Assembly (NCBI RefSeq): GCF_003858645.1
Contig: NZ_RQJP01000005.1
Location: 124,001 to 188,000 of the forward strand
DNA: 64,000 bases
Direction: 5' to 3'
Source of the DNA: Larkinella knui
GTDB lineage: Bacteria; Bacteroidota; Bacteroidia; Cytophagales; Spirosomataceae
Numbering within the stretch: position 1 is the first letter of the stretch; the number at the start of each line of letters is the position of its first letter. Below the pieces are notes generated by a model that had not been told where the DNA came from, ran no database searches, and was given only the letters and a program-made list of their open reading frames with translations. This document shows positions 8,707 through 16,889 of this stretch, one piece after another. A program made the translations under genes and the position numbers.

Positions 8707-9912
8707 ATGACGAACCTGATTTTATTTGACGATCCGACCCTCCGCACAGCCCTCTTGCCCTTTACCTTTACCCGGCCTGTGAGTGAAATTCGGATCGGCA
8801 TCTGCACCATTACTGAAAAATGGGCCATGCGGCTCAAAACAACGCCTTCGTTTCTGACTGAGTTGTACTTGCAAATAAAGTATCCCTGTCGGACAGTTCG
8901 CGACAATTTTTTCGTAAACGGTGCAGTTTGTCCCACAAATGCCTTAATTAATGGGTTGAATGGATTAAAACCGGAGTCCGGATTGGTAACGCCGGATGGT
9001 TTGTTGCTGGCCTTTCGCACCGAAAAACCGCTGGAGTCATTTCCTTCGGCGGCTACTGCCGGGACACTCGATGTATTCGCAGAGCCATTGACTATTCTGA
9101 GAAGTCTGCCGGATATTTTTGTTCACAACGGCGATCAGATTCGGGCCGATTTCGAACTCCTGACGGCGGGCCGGACCTCGCAGCCCATCACCGACCCTTA
9201 CACCCGGTGTTACGCGCCGGAAAACATTTTTGTGGAAGAAGGTGCGGTCATGCGGGCGGCCGTTCTGAACGCGGAGAACGGGCCGATTTATATTGGTAAA
9301 AATGCGCTGATTCAGGAAGGTGCCGTCATGCTCGGGCCTTTTGCGCTTTGTGATAACGCCACGGTCAACTGGGGCGGAAAAATGCGCAGCAATACCACCA
9401 TAGGACCGTATTGCAAAGTAGGCGGTGAGGTCGGGAATTCGGTTTTTTTGGGCTACAGCAACAAGGGCCACGACGGTTTTCTGGGCAATTCGATCATTGG
9501 CGAGTGGTGTAATCTGGGAGCGAATACCAACAATTCCAACCTCAAAAATGATTACACCAACGTAAGCCTGTATAGCTATGCGACCAACCAGCTCGAAAAT
9601 ACCGGTCGGCTTTTTTGCGGGCTGATGATGGGCGATTACACCAAGGTTGGCATCAGCACCATGTTCAATACCGGTACGGTGGTGGGCGTAAATGTCAATG
9701 TGTTCGGAGCCGGTTTTCAACCCAAACACATCCCGTCGTTTTCGTGGGGCGGAGGAGCCGAAGGATTTACTAAATACCGGCTTGAAAAAGCCTTGCAGGT
9801 CGCCCGCGAAACCATCGGCCGCCGGGGACTGGCCTTTGACGATGCGGAGGAAGCTATTTTGCGGGAAGTACACCGGCAAACGGCCCTGAGCCCCCTGAAA
9901 GGTTTTTTTTAA
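8707..9912 (+). CDS. GlmU-family sugar nucleotidyl/acetyl transferase-like protein
   Basis: 401 residues. The N-terminal part begins LILFDDPTLRTALLPFTFTRPVSEIRIGI, as in Bacteroidota proteins annotated GlmU family, and resembles a nucleotidyltransferase fold without a clear LxxGxGTRM motif. From about residue 170 a left-handed beta-helix of hexapeptide repeats follows (IYIGKNALIQEGAVMLGPFA, TTIGPYCKVGG). The segment NLGANTNNSNLKNDY is typical of the group. It may act in amino-sugar nucleotide or envelope sugar metabolism, but it is distinct from canonical GlmU. Confidence 0.75.
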   Translation: MTNLILFDDPTLRTALLPFTFTRPVSEIRIGICTITEKWAMRLKTTPSFLTELYLQIKYPCRTVRDNFFVNGAVCPTNALINGLNGLKPESGLVTPDGLLLAFRTEKPLESFPSAATAGTLDVFAEPLTILRSLPDIFVHNGDQIRADFELLTAGRTSQPITDPYTRCYAPENIFVEEGAVMRAAVLNAENGPIYIGKNALIQEGAVMLGPFALCDNATVNWGGKMRSNTTIGPYCKVGGEVGNSVFLGYSNKGHDGFLGNSIIGEWCNLGANTNNSNLKNDYTNVSLYSYATNQLENTGRLFCGLMMGDYTKVGISTMFNTGTVVGVNVNVFGAGFQPKHIPSFSWGGGAEGFTKYRLEKALQVARETIGRRGLAFDDAEEAILREVHRQTALSPLKGFF

Positions 9913-9969
9913 CTCCGGCTTCGGTCGGACGCCTGGTAGGCGAACGGCGCTTTACGATGTAAAAACACC

Positions 9970-11115
9970 ATGCAATTCAGCGAAATTATCGGACATGAGG
10001 ACACCAAGCGGGCGCTGATTCGGGCCGTTCAGACCAACCACCTGGCCCACGCCCAGCTTTTCGACGGTCCGCCGGGCAGCGCAAACCTGGCGCTGGCGCT
10101 GGCCTTTGCGACATTCATCAACTGCGAAAACCGGCAGGACTTTCCGGATGGTCTGGCCGACTCGTGCGGGCGGTGTGCTTCCTGCACAAAAATGAATAAA
10201 CTGGTGCACCCGGATCTGTCGGTTATTTTTCCGGTGGCGGGCAGCAAAGTCACCAGCGAAACGTTTATGGCCGACTGGCGCAAGTTCATTGGTCAGCATC
10301 CGTATCGCGTGCTGGATGAGTGGCTGGCGGCCATCAGCATCAAACAGGGCAATATTCCGGTCGAGGAAGCGCGCGAGCTGATGGGCAAACTGTCGCTGAA
10401 AGCCTACGAAGGGGAATACAAAATCGTGCTGATCTGGTGTGCCGAAAACCTGCATACCGCAACGGCCAATGCGCTGCTGAAACTGCTGGAAGAACCGCCC
10501 GCCCAAACGCTTTTTCTGCTGGTGACCAACCAGTCCGATAAACTGCTGATTACGATTCTGTCGCGGACCCAGCGCGTGGCTGTGCAGGCTTTTACGGATG
10601 AGGAAGTGGCCACACATTTGCGCCAGCACCTGAATCTGCCCGAGAAACGCGCCCGGGAAGTAGCGTATCTGGCGGACGGAAATCTGTCGGAAGCCATCCG
10701 GTTGTCGGACGAAGAACCGGAGCAGAAAGACGGCGAACCGGGGTCGGACCGGCACGCGTGGTTTGCCGAGTGGATGCGGTTTTGTTATCGACAGGATCTG
10801 ATCGCGCTGGTGAAGCAGGCGGATGTATTCGATGCGCTCGGGAAAGAAAAACAACGGGCTTTGCTGGACTACAGCCTGACCCTCTGCCGGGATTTGTTTT
10901 TGTGGAAACACGGCGTCAACGAGCTGTTGCGACTCCCCGCCGAAGAGCGTACGTTTGTGGAAAACTTCGGCAAAGTACTCGAATCCGAACACCTTGAACA
11001 CATGGTTAGCAACCTGAACGAAGCGGTATACCACATCGAACGGAACGTCCGCGCCAAGATGGTCATGATGGATTTATCGCTCCTGTTCAGCAGCTTGATT
11101 CGCAACGGCAAATGA
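9970..11115 (+). CDS. holB: DNA polymerase III subunit delta'
   Basis: 381 residues, a AAA+ clamp-loader subunit. It opens MQFSEIIGHEDTKRALIRAV. The P-loop region reads FDGPPGSANLALA and lacks the Lys of an active Walker A, which fits delta' as the inactive stator. A zinc-binding Cys set follows (CENRQDF...CGRCASCTKMN). The segment NALLKLLEEPP is conserved among clamp-loader subunits. Its stop overlaps the start of the next gene by 4 bp, so the RimB-like gene is translationally coupled. Confidence 0.9.
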   Translation: MQFSEIIGHEDTKRALIRAVQTNHLAHAQLFDGPPGSANLALALAFATFINCENRQDFPDGLADSCGRCASCTKMNKLVHPDLSVIFPVAGSKVTSETFMADWRKFIGQHPYRVLDEWLAAISIKQGNIPVEEARELMGKLSLKAYEGEYKIVLIWCAENLHTATANALLKLLEEPPAQTLFLLVTNQSDKLLITILSRTQRVAVQAFTDEEVATHLRQHLNLPEKRAREVAYLADGNLSEAIRLSDEEPEQKDGEPGSDRHAWFAEWMRFCYRQDLIALVKQADVFDALGKEKQRALLDYSLTLCRDLFLWKHGVNELLRLPAEERTFVENFGKVLESEHLEHMVSNLNEAVYHIERNVRAKMVMMDLSLLFSSLIRNGK

Positions 11116-11588
11116 AAAAACCGACGCAGACGGCTTTGGCCGAACGCCCCAAAGAGATTATCGGTTTTGCGGACCGCGTGGATTTTCCGGATCTGGGCTG
11201 GACCGACATCGAAGCCAAAATCGACACCGGTGCTTATACGTCCGCCCTGCATTGTACGGATGTAAAACTGATCCCCAACGGCGACAGTTTTCGGTTGCGG
11301 TTTACGCTGATTGGCGAACGCGGCCAGAAAAAGAAGCAGTTTGTAACCGATTTATTTCAGTATAAAACCATCAAAAATTCATTCGGTCAATCCGAAAAGC
11401 GGTTCGTTATCAAAACCCGCGTTCTGATTATGGGACGACTCATCCGGGCCGAATTTTCGCTGGCAAACCGCGGAACCATGCGTTTCCCGGTCTTGCTGGG
11501 CCGCAAACTATTGCGGAACAAATTTGTTGTTGACGTATCACTGCAAAACGTTTCGTATCACCTAAAACAACGGACCCCGACCTCCTGA
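11112..11588 (+). CDS. RimB-like retropepsin-type protease
   Basis: 158 residues of the family once named ATP-dependent zinc protease. A pepsin-like motif [11 protein letters not shown] lies near residue 37 and contains the DTGA catalytic triad sequence. The C-terminal half has [20 protein letters not shown], typical of this family. These genes often accompany rimK and are thought to act on poly-glutamate tails or S6 modification. It overlaps holB by 4 bp, and rimK follows 64 bp later. Confidence 0.8.
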   Translation: MKKPTQTALAERPKEIIGFADRVDFPDLGWTDIEAKIDTGAYTSALHCTDVKLIPNGDSFRLRFTLIGERGQKKKQFVTDLFQYKTIKNSFGQSEKRFVIKTRVLIMGRLIRAEFSLANRGTMRFPVLLGRKLLRNKFVVDVSLQNVSYHLKQRTPTS

Positions 11589-11652
11589 TTTTAGCGGACC
11601 CGGGCCTGTTCTTCCCAGATTCTACACCAAACGACTTTCCTTATTTACGGAT

Positions 11653-12555
11653 ATGCGTATTGCTATTTTGTCTACCAATCCCGACTTGTATTCGACACGG
11701 CGGTTGGTGAAAGCTGCCGAGCAACACGGACACGAGCCGGTTGTGATCGACCATTTGCGGTGTCAGGTGATGATCGAAGGCGGAAAGCCGGAGGTGCTTT
11801 ATAAAGGCCAGCCCCTGGAGCAAATCGACGCCATTGTGCCGCGTATCGGGGCTTCCGTCACCGATTACGGCTGTGCGGTGGTTCGTCAGTTCGAGATGAT
11901 GAAGGTCTTTACAACCGCCCGTTCGCAGGCCATTACGCGGTCGCGCAATAAATTGCGGAGTTTGCAGGTGTTGTCGAAAGCGGGCGTGGGGTTGCCCAAA
12001 ACCGTATTTGCCAAACATCCCAAAGACGTCGACCAGCTGATTACGCTGGTGGGCGGACCGCCGGTGGTCATCAAATTGCTCGAAGGCACGCAGGGAATGG
12101 GCGTTGTGCTGGCCGAAACCACCAAAGCCGCCAAATCGACGATTGAGGCTTTTTACGGATTGAAAGCCAATGTGTTGATTCAGGAATTCATTGCCGAAGC
12201 CAAAGGTGCCGACCTCCGGGCGTTTGTCGTGGGCGGGCGGGTGGTCGGGGCCATGAAACGCCAGGGCAAAGAGGGCGAATTTCGTTCCAACCTGCACCGG
12301 GGCGGCTCGGGTCAGGCCGTTACGCTCTCGGCCGACGAAGAATGGACGGCGATCAATGCCGCCAAAGCGCTGGGCCTGCGGGTTGCGGGCGTTGATATGC
12401 TCCAATCCCAACGGGGGCCGCTAGTGCTGGAAGTCAATTCGTCGCCGGGTCTGGAAGGCATCGAAAAAACGACCGGTATCGACATCGCCAGCCAGATCGT
12501 TGCGTTCATCGAAGAGAAGATTCCCACGGATGAAAATGATACGGTGGGGGTTTGA
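11653..12555 (+). CDS. rimK: Ribosomal protein S6 L-glutamate ligase
   Basis: 300 residues of the ATP-grasp superfamily. RimK adds glutamate residues to the C-terminus of ribosomal protein S6. Family features: [18 protein letters not shown] at the start, [11 protein letters not shown], the ATP-binding segment [46 protein letters not shown], and the metal-binding end [14 protein letters not shown]. The RimB-like gene upstream supports the assignment. A REP-type hairpin pair begins 17 bp after the stop. Confidence 0.92.
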   Translation: MRIAILSTNPDLYSTRRLVKAAEQHGHEPVVIDHLRCQVMIEGGKPEVLYKGQPLEQIDAIVPRIGASVTDYGCAVVRQFEMMKVFTTARSQAITRSRNKLRSLQVLSKAGVGLPKTVFAKHPKDVDQLITLVGGPPVVIKLLEGTQGMGVVLAETTKAAKSTIEAFYGLKANVLIQEFIAEAKGADLRAFVVGGRVVGAMKRQGKEGEFRSNLHRGGSGQAVTLSADEEWTAINAAKALGLRVAGVDMLQSQRGPLVLEVNSSPGLEGIEKTTGIDIASQIVAFIEEKIPTDENDTVGV

Positions 12556-12572
12556 GGAAGATAAATGATACT

Positions 12573-12722
12573 CGTTGTCGCTCGCGTGTCGCGAGTGAGG
12601 TTTATTCAAAGGGCCTCGGGCCCGCGCCCGGTTTGTCGATAAGAAGTTTTCATTCCCGAAACTCATGGTTCGGGCCGGAGGCCCTTTGGATAAACTTCAC
12701 TCGCGACACGCGAGCGACAACG
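12573..12722. repeat. Class 1 REP hairpin pair, spacer type A
   Basis: Two 52-nt arms (12573-12624 and 12671-12722) are inverted copies with about three mismatches. Each arm contains two small hairpins, CTCGCG-TGT-CGCGAG and a GGGCC/GGCCC stem. The central spacer (about 12625-12670) is shared with the copy at 13518-13630 but differs from the spacer of the copies around the transposase. It fills most of the 297-bp gap between rimK and the next gene. Confidence 0.9.
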
Positions 12723-12852
12723 GAGCTGTTAGTTTCCTGAGAAGTTTCATACCATGTAGATATTTCTTGGTTTTATAGTGCGGCTCTCTCTTTTAACTAG
12801 AAGCGTGTTAATTTTTAAATAATCTCAATCCGGTTCGCAATTTTCTCTATTT

Positions 12853-13488
12853 ATGGTCCTAAAAAATGGTTGTAAAATCGTTGGTAGAGCACTATTTGGC
12901 CTTGGGTTACTCGCGTTGCTAAATACGTTTACGTATGCCCAGGATAAAGCTATGACGGCTAAAAAAGAGTACAATCGCTACTGGGTAAGTGCAGGCTTTT
13001 CGTTAGCTTATGGTGAAGTAGTTACGTCCCGATCGAATGTAACTACCGGAAATGACCAGAAGAAAATAGGTAAATACCCGGGGATTATGACATCAGCAAG
13101 TTTCCAACCTAAACGTGCTCTAAGTGTAATTTCAGGGCGTTATGTTATTAATGCTGAGTTATTTCAAGATGATTCTCCAGGAATAAAATGTTCGGAGTTA
13201 GGTGCCTTGTATGGCGTTAGACTTAACGGTTTCATCGTTTCGACGGGATTGAGTCGTGTTTGGGGTGTTGATCGAGGAAAAAAGCTAAGTGATCCAGACC
13301 CTCATGGAGTAATTTCGGGGGGTATGTATGAAAAGGTTACTTATGCGAAATTGGGTGTTCCCATTGAAGTAAGATATATTTTTCCGCTTCAATGGTGTAG
13401 TTTAGGGCTAACGGCATTCGGAAATATCAATGAAGGCCATTCCTTTGGAGGCATTACCTTTTCAATTTATGGGGGAAAAATGCAGTAG
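12853..13488 (+). CDS. Small secreted protein, possibly an outer-membrane barrel
   Basis: 211 residues. A signal peptide is visible (GRALFGLGLLALLNTFTYAQ), followed by alternating beta-type segments such as YWVSAGFSLAYGEVV, LGALYGVRLNGFIVSTGLS and KLGVPIEVRYIFPL, which suggest a small outer-membrane barrel. The body is clearly richer in A+T than its neighbours (sampled 60-base lines are 30-48% G+C). It sits between two type A REP elements. Together these suggest acquired DNA. I recognise no named family. Confidence 0.65.
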   Translation: MVLKNGCKIVGRALFGLGLLALLNTFTYAQDKAMTAKKEYNRYWVSAGFSLAYGEVVTSRSNVTTGNDQKKIGKYPGIMTSASFQPKRALSVISGRYVINAELFQDDSPGIKCSELGALYGVRLNGFIVSTGLSRVWGVDRGKKLSDPDPHGVISGGMYEKVTYAKLGVPIEVRYIFPLQWCSLGLTAFGNINEGHSFGGITFSIYGGKMQ

Positions 13489-13517
13489 ATTAACTATTTC
13501 TAGTTCGTGAGACTCCC

Positions 13518-13630
13518 CGTTATCGCTCGCGTATCGCGAGTGAGGTTTATCAAAAGGGCCTCCGGCCCGCGCCCGGTTTGTTGACAAGAATCTTTCATTC
13601 TAGAAGCTTATGGTTCGGGCCGGAGGCCCC
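13518..13630. repeat. Class 1 REP element, spacer type A, truncated right arm
   Basis: A full forward arm (13518-13569) with CTCGCG-TAT-CGCGAG and GGGCCTCCGGCCC hairpins is followed by a spacer of the same type as at 12625-12670. Only the first 15 nt of the inverse arm remain (13616-13630). The copy is cut exactly where the next REP pair begins at 13632, which suggests that the second element inserted into the first. Confidence 0.85.
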
Positions 13631-13631
13631 T

Positions 13632-13778
13632 CGTTGTCGCTCGCGTGTCGCGAGTGATTTCTATTCAAAGGGCCTCCGGCCCGGTGTTGGTTATTGGGGT
13701 GTTGGTCATTAGCGGACAGGAAGGAACGGGCCGGAGGCCCTTTGAATAGAAATCACTCGCGACACGCGAGCGATAACG
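13632..13778. repeat. Class 1 REP hairpin pair, spacer type B, at transposase 3' end
   Basis: Arms at 13632-13683 and 13727-13778 are inverse copies with one mismatch in 52 nt. Both carry the variant word GATTTCTATTC where other copies have GAGGTTTATTC. The spacer has GGTCATTAGCGGACAGGAAG, shared with the pair at 14430-14577. The right arm ends 15 bp before the transposase stop. Confidence 0.9.
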
Positions 13779-13793
13779 GAATAACGGAGGCTC

Positions 13794-14336
13794 CTAAAAC
13801 GCGTCCAAGACACGCAAAGGCGATTCGGGACAGGCACTGCTAAAGATGTAATCCTGTGGCTCCGGCACAATACCTGCTTTGACGGGATTCATGTGAATAT
13901 AATTCAGCTTCTGATCAATCATTTTGTTCGACCACAGCTGAACCGGGTGAGTTGTCTTCTGCCAGAACATTAACGCGCTATTTTGCTTTTCATATTTAGC
14001 GTAATACGTAAACAAGTGCATGAGCCAACTTTTACGGCTTTCTTCTGGGGACTCGTTTATCATTTTCAGTATCTTTTTTGCCGTGACACTTTTAAAATCC
14101 CGTAGCAATTCATTCAACAGCCCATGTTGCTTTTGACGACGCACAATGAGATGCAAGTGACTTGACATGATTACGTAAGCATAAATTTCGAGACCCCGGT
14201 TCTGCTGGCAAAACTGTAGATTTTTTACGATTTCGTAACTGTAAATGGATCGGGTAAAGATATCAACCCATCCCACTGTTGTCAATGTAATAAAGTACGG
14301 TGCGTCTTCAACAGTTGCTTTCAGGAATTCCGACAT
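13794..14336 (-). CDS. REP-associated tyrosine transposase (RAYT, Y1_Tnp)
   Basis: 180 residues of the IS200/IS605-like Y1 transposase superfamily, RAYT branch. The metal-binding HxH is in SSHLHLIV (H60, H62). The likely catalytic Tyr is in LNYIHMNPVKAGIV near residue 146. RAYTs cut and join single-stranded DNA at REP hairpins. The gene is flanked on both sides by type B REP pairs of one class, so these are very likely its cognate sites. Length is usual for RAYTs and the frame is intact. A+T content is higher than in neighbours. Confidence 0.9.
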   Translation of the reverse strand: MSEFLKATVEDAPYFITLTTVGWVDIFTRSIYSYEIVKNLQFCQQNRGLEIYAYVIMSSHLHLIVRRQKQHGLLNELLRDFKSVTAKKILKMINESPEESRKSWLMHLFTYYAKYEKQNSALMFWQKTTHPVQLWSNKMIDQKLNYIHMNPVKAGIVPEPQDYIFSSACPESPLRVLDAF

Positions 14337-14429
14337 AGAGACCTTTTTAGTCAGTTTAGACTTTTATTCCCTTCAACAGTCACTTCCTCCGCTGTCACTT
14401 GCGTGTCCCAGTTGCTCCCGTTATTGCCC

Positions 14430-14577
14430 CGTTGTCGCTCGCGTGTCGCGAGTGAGGTTTATTCAAAGGGCCTCCGGCCCGGGGATGGGTTATTGGAGCG
14501 TTGGTCATTAGCGGACAGGAAGGAACGGGCCGGAGGCCCTTTGGATAAACCTCACTCGCGACACGCGAGCGATAACG
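14430..14577. repeat. Class 1 REP hairpin pair, spacer type B, at transposase 5' side
   Basis: Arms 14430-14481 and 14526-14577 are inverse copies; both hairpins (CTCGCG-TGT-CGCGAG and GGGCCTCCGGCCC) are present. The spacer matches that of 13632-13778. It lies upstream of the transposase start, so the gene is bracketed. It occupies the middle of the 361-bp gap between transposase and hemC. Confidence 0.9.
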
Positions 14578-14684
14578 GAATAACAGAACAATGGAGACAG
14601 GGAAGAATTCGCCTGCTGGTTCAACTTTTATCGTTAGCAGTCGACATTTTACCGGTATCATTCCGTTAACTTCCGTCACTTTGG

Positions 14685-14692
14685 TACATTTG
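14685..14692 (+). promoter_or_regulatory. Candidate -7 box next to hemC start
   Basis: TACATTTG matches TAnnTTTG fully but ends only 5 nt before the hemC ATG. If used, the transcript would be leaderless or nearly so. No TTG -33 element at the usual spacing is seen, so it may be chance. Confidence 0.3.
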
Positions 14693-14697
14693 CTACC

Positions 14698-15621
14698 ATG
14701 AAAATAAGAATTGGAACGCGGAGTAGTAAGCTGGCGCTTTGGCAGGCCTATTACATTCAGGATCTGCTGAAAGCGGCTGAAGTCGAGTCGGAACTGGTCC
14801 TGATCGAAACCAAAGGCGACCAGATTCTGGATCGCTCGCTGGCAAAAATCGGCAGCAAAGGCGTTTTTACGCAGGAACTGGAAGATCAACTCCGCGTCGG
14901 AGCCATCGACATTGCCGTTCATAGTGCCAAAGATTTGCAGTCGTCGCTCCCCGCCGACCTGTCCATTATTGCCTTTACGGAGCGCGAACGGGTCAACGAC
15001 GTGCTGGTGAGCCACGATAAAAGCCTGTCGTTGACGGGGAGCCGGGAGTTTGTCGTCGGCACCTCCTCGACACGCCGGGTGGCGATGTTGAAGCACTTTT
15101 GTCCGCACATTACTACCGTCGACATGCGCGGTAATCTGCAAACCCGGCTGCGGAAACTGGAAGAGGGTCAGTGCGACGCCTTGCTGCTGGCCTATGCGGG
15201 CGTTCACCGCATGGAGTACGACGACCTCATTGCCGAATACCTTCCGACGCAGGATTTTACCCCCGCGGTTGGTCAGGGAAGCGTGGCCATCGAAGCGGCT
15301 GCGACCTTACCCATCGACAAACTGAATACCGTCCGTCAGCTGACCAACCACGCGCCCACCGAAGCCTGTCTGAAAGCCGAACGGGCCTTTTTACGGCGGC
15401 TGGAAGGCGGGTGCAGCATCCCGGTTTTCGGGCTGGCCACCTTGCAGGACGACGAATTGACCTTGACCGGGGGCGTGGTAAGCCTGGACGGCAACGAACT
15501 GTTGCGGGAAGAATTTAGCGGCCCGATGAAAGACGCCGAACAGATTGGACATGATCTCGCCGAAAGCATTTTAGCCAAAGGCGGGGATGAAATTTTGCGG
15601 GCAGTTCGTCAAAACTTGTAA
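14698..15621 (+). CDS. hemC: Porphobilinogen deaminase (hydroxymethylbilane synthase)
   Basis: 307 residues. HemC joins four porphobilinogen units into hydroxymethylbilane in haem synthesis. It opens KIRIGTRSSKLALWQA, has VHSAKDLQ with the catalytic Asp near residue 79, GTSSTRR near 122, and the cofactor-binding Cys in GGCSIPV (C239), which carries the dipyrromethane. Length is normal. Together with hemN at 55 kb it supplies haem to the respiratory enzymes encoded here. The GNAT gene follows 33 bp later. Confidence 0.95.
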   Translation: MKIRIGTRSSKLALWQAYYIQDLLKAAEVESELVLIETKGDQILDRSLAKIGSKGVFTQELEDQLRVGAIDIAVHSAKDLQSSLPADLSIIAFTERERVNDVLVSHDKSLSLTGSREFVVGTSSTRRVAMLKHFCPHITTVDMRGNLQTRLRKLEEGQCDALLLAYAGVHRMEYDDLIAEYLPTQDFTPAVGQGSVAIEAAATLPIDKLNTVRQLTNHAPTEACLKAERAFLRRLEGGCSIPVFGLATLQDDELTLTGGVVSLDGNELLREEFSGPMKDAEQIGHDLAESILAKGGDEILRAVRQNL

Positions 15622-15654
15622 CTTGTCGGCCCAAGCCCTCTGCCACCGTTTCCC

Positions 15655-16098
15655 ATGATTAAAATTGCCCAAACCGAAGCTGATCTTCGCCGTTGTCTGC
15701 CCGCTCTGGTGACCTTGCGTCCGCATTTGACCGAAGAACAGGCACTGAATCAAATCATCCTGTTGCAGAAAGAGGATCGCTACGTCGTGGCATTCGTTGA
15801 TACGTCGGATGAGAAACCGTCCGAAACCGTAGCCCCCGCGGCCATCGGCTACCGCTACATGAATCTGCTTTTCAGCGGAAAAACACTCTACATTGATGAT
15901 CTGTCGACCCTGCCCGATCAGCGCGGGAAAGGCTACGCCAGCCAGTTGCTCGACTTTGTGATCGACGAAGCCCGCAAGGCCGGCTGTGTGGCCGTTACGC
16001 TCGATTCGGGCCAAAATCCGCAGCGGTATGATGCCCACCGGCTGTATTTGAACAAGCGGTTTAACATTGTCAGCCACCATTTTGCGTTGAAATTGTAG
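15655..16098 (+). CDS. GNAT family N-acetyltransferase
   Basis: 147 residues with the GNAT fold. The acetyl-CoA loop is visible as LPDQRGKGYASQLLDF near residue 92 (Q/RxxGxG/A type), preceded by the beta strand LYIDDLST. The C-terminal YLNKRFNIVSHHFALKL fits the final strands. The substrate is unknown. It follows hemC by 33 bp and may share its transcript, though no functional link is evident. Confidence 0.85.
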   Translation: MIKIAQTEADLRRCLPALVTLRPHLTEEQALNQIILLQKEDRYVVAFVDTSDEKPSETVAPAAIGYRYMNLLFSGKTLYIDDLSTLPDQRGKGYASQLLDFVIDEARKAGCVAVTLDSGQNPQRYDAHRLYLNKRFNIVSHHFALKL

Positions 16099-16150
16099 TT
16101 CCGATAAAAGAGAAGAAACCAGAGAAGTGAGAGCCATTAACACACTTACC

Positions 16151-16864
16151 ATGCGGATTATTGTCCTGCTGATGTGCCTGTTCATAACCGGTTCGGTGCT
16201 GGGTAAAAAGCCTTCCAAACGAAAGGATTATCTGGTGACCATCAACACCGATTTTGGCGCCATGCGGGTGATTCTGTACAACCAGACACCCAAACACAAG
16301 GCCAATTTTATCAAACTGACCAGGGAGAAGTTTTACGACGGTTTGCTGTTTCACCGCATCATTCAGAATTTTATGATTCAGGGCGGTGACCCGGAATCCC
16401 GGACGGCCAAACCAGAGCAAATGCTGGGGAATGGTGACGTAAAGTATACGATCCCGGCGGAATTTGTCCCGGAATTATTTCACAAGAAAGGTGCCCTGGC
16501 CGCAGCCCGCGACAATAATCCCGAAAAAGCGTCGAGCGGTTGCCAGTTTTACGTAGTTCAGGGCCGGGTTTGGGACGATGAAACGTTCCAGAAACAGACC
16601 GAGCGCATTGCCCAGATGAAAGGACGCCAGCCGACCGATGCGCAAAAGCAGGTCTATAAAACGTTGGGCGGATCGCCCCATCTGGACGGGAATTACACGG
16701 TTTTTGGCGAGGTTATTGATGGGTTAGCCGTGGTGGACAGCATTGCCAAACAGCCCGCCAATCCGCTCAACCGCCCCCTGAAAGACCTTCGAATGACGGT
16801 TTCGGGCGAGTGGATGAAGAAGAAAAAGATTACCAAACAGTTTGGCTATTCGTATCCGAAATGA
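16151..16864 (+). CDS. Secreted cyclophilin-type peptidyl-prolyl isomerase
   Basis: About 237 residues. I use the ATG at 16151 because it starts a signal peptide (MRIIVLLMCLFITGSVLG); a GTG at 16127 is also open. Cyclophilin motifs follow: FHRIIQNFMIQGGDP near residue 75, SSGCQFYVVQG, and YTVFGEVIDGLAVVDSI. An extra segment near 155-180 (QMKGRQPTDAQKQVY) is seen in Bacteroidota members. It probably folds periplasmic proteins. The stop is 25 bp before the next gene. Confidence 0.9.
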   Translation: MRIIVLLMCLFITGSVLGKKPSKRKDYLVTINTDFGAMRVILYNQTPKHKANFIKLTREKFYDGLLFHRIIQNFMIQGGDPESRTAKPEQMLGNGDVKYTIPAEFVPELFHKKGALAAARDNNPEKASSGCQFYVVQGRVWDDETFQKQTERIAQMKGRQPTDAQKQVYKTLGGSPHLDGNYTVFGEVIDGLAVVDSIAKQPANPLNRPLKDLRMTVSGEWMKKKKITKQFGYSYPK

Positions 16865-16889
16865 CGATAGCTCCGCATTCCAACAAGTT

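Noticed and set aside
12573-14577. Repeated blocks considered as a CRISPR array
   Set aside because: Copies are inverted and irregularly spaced, spacers are shared between copies, and a RAYT gene, not cas genes, is present.
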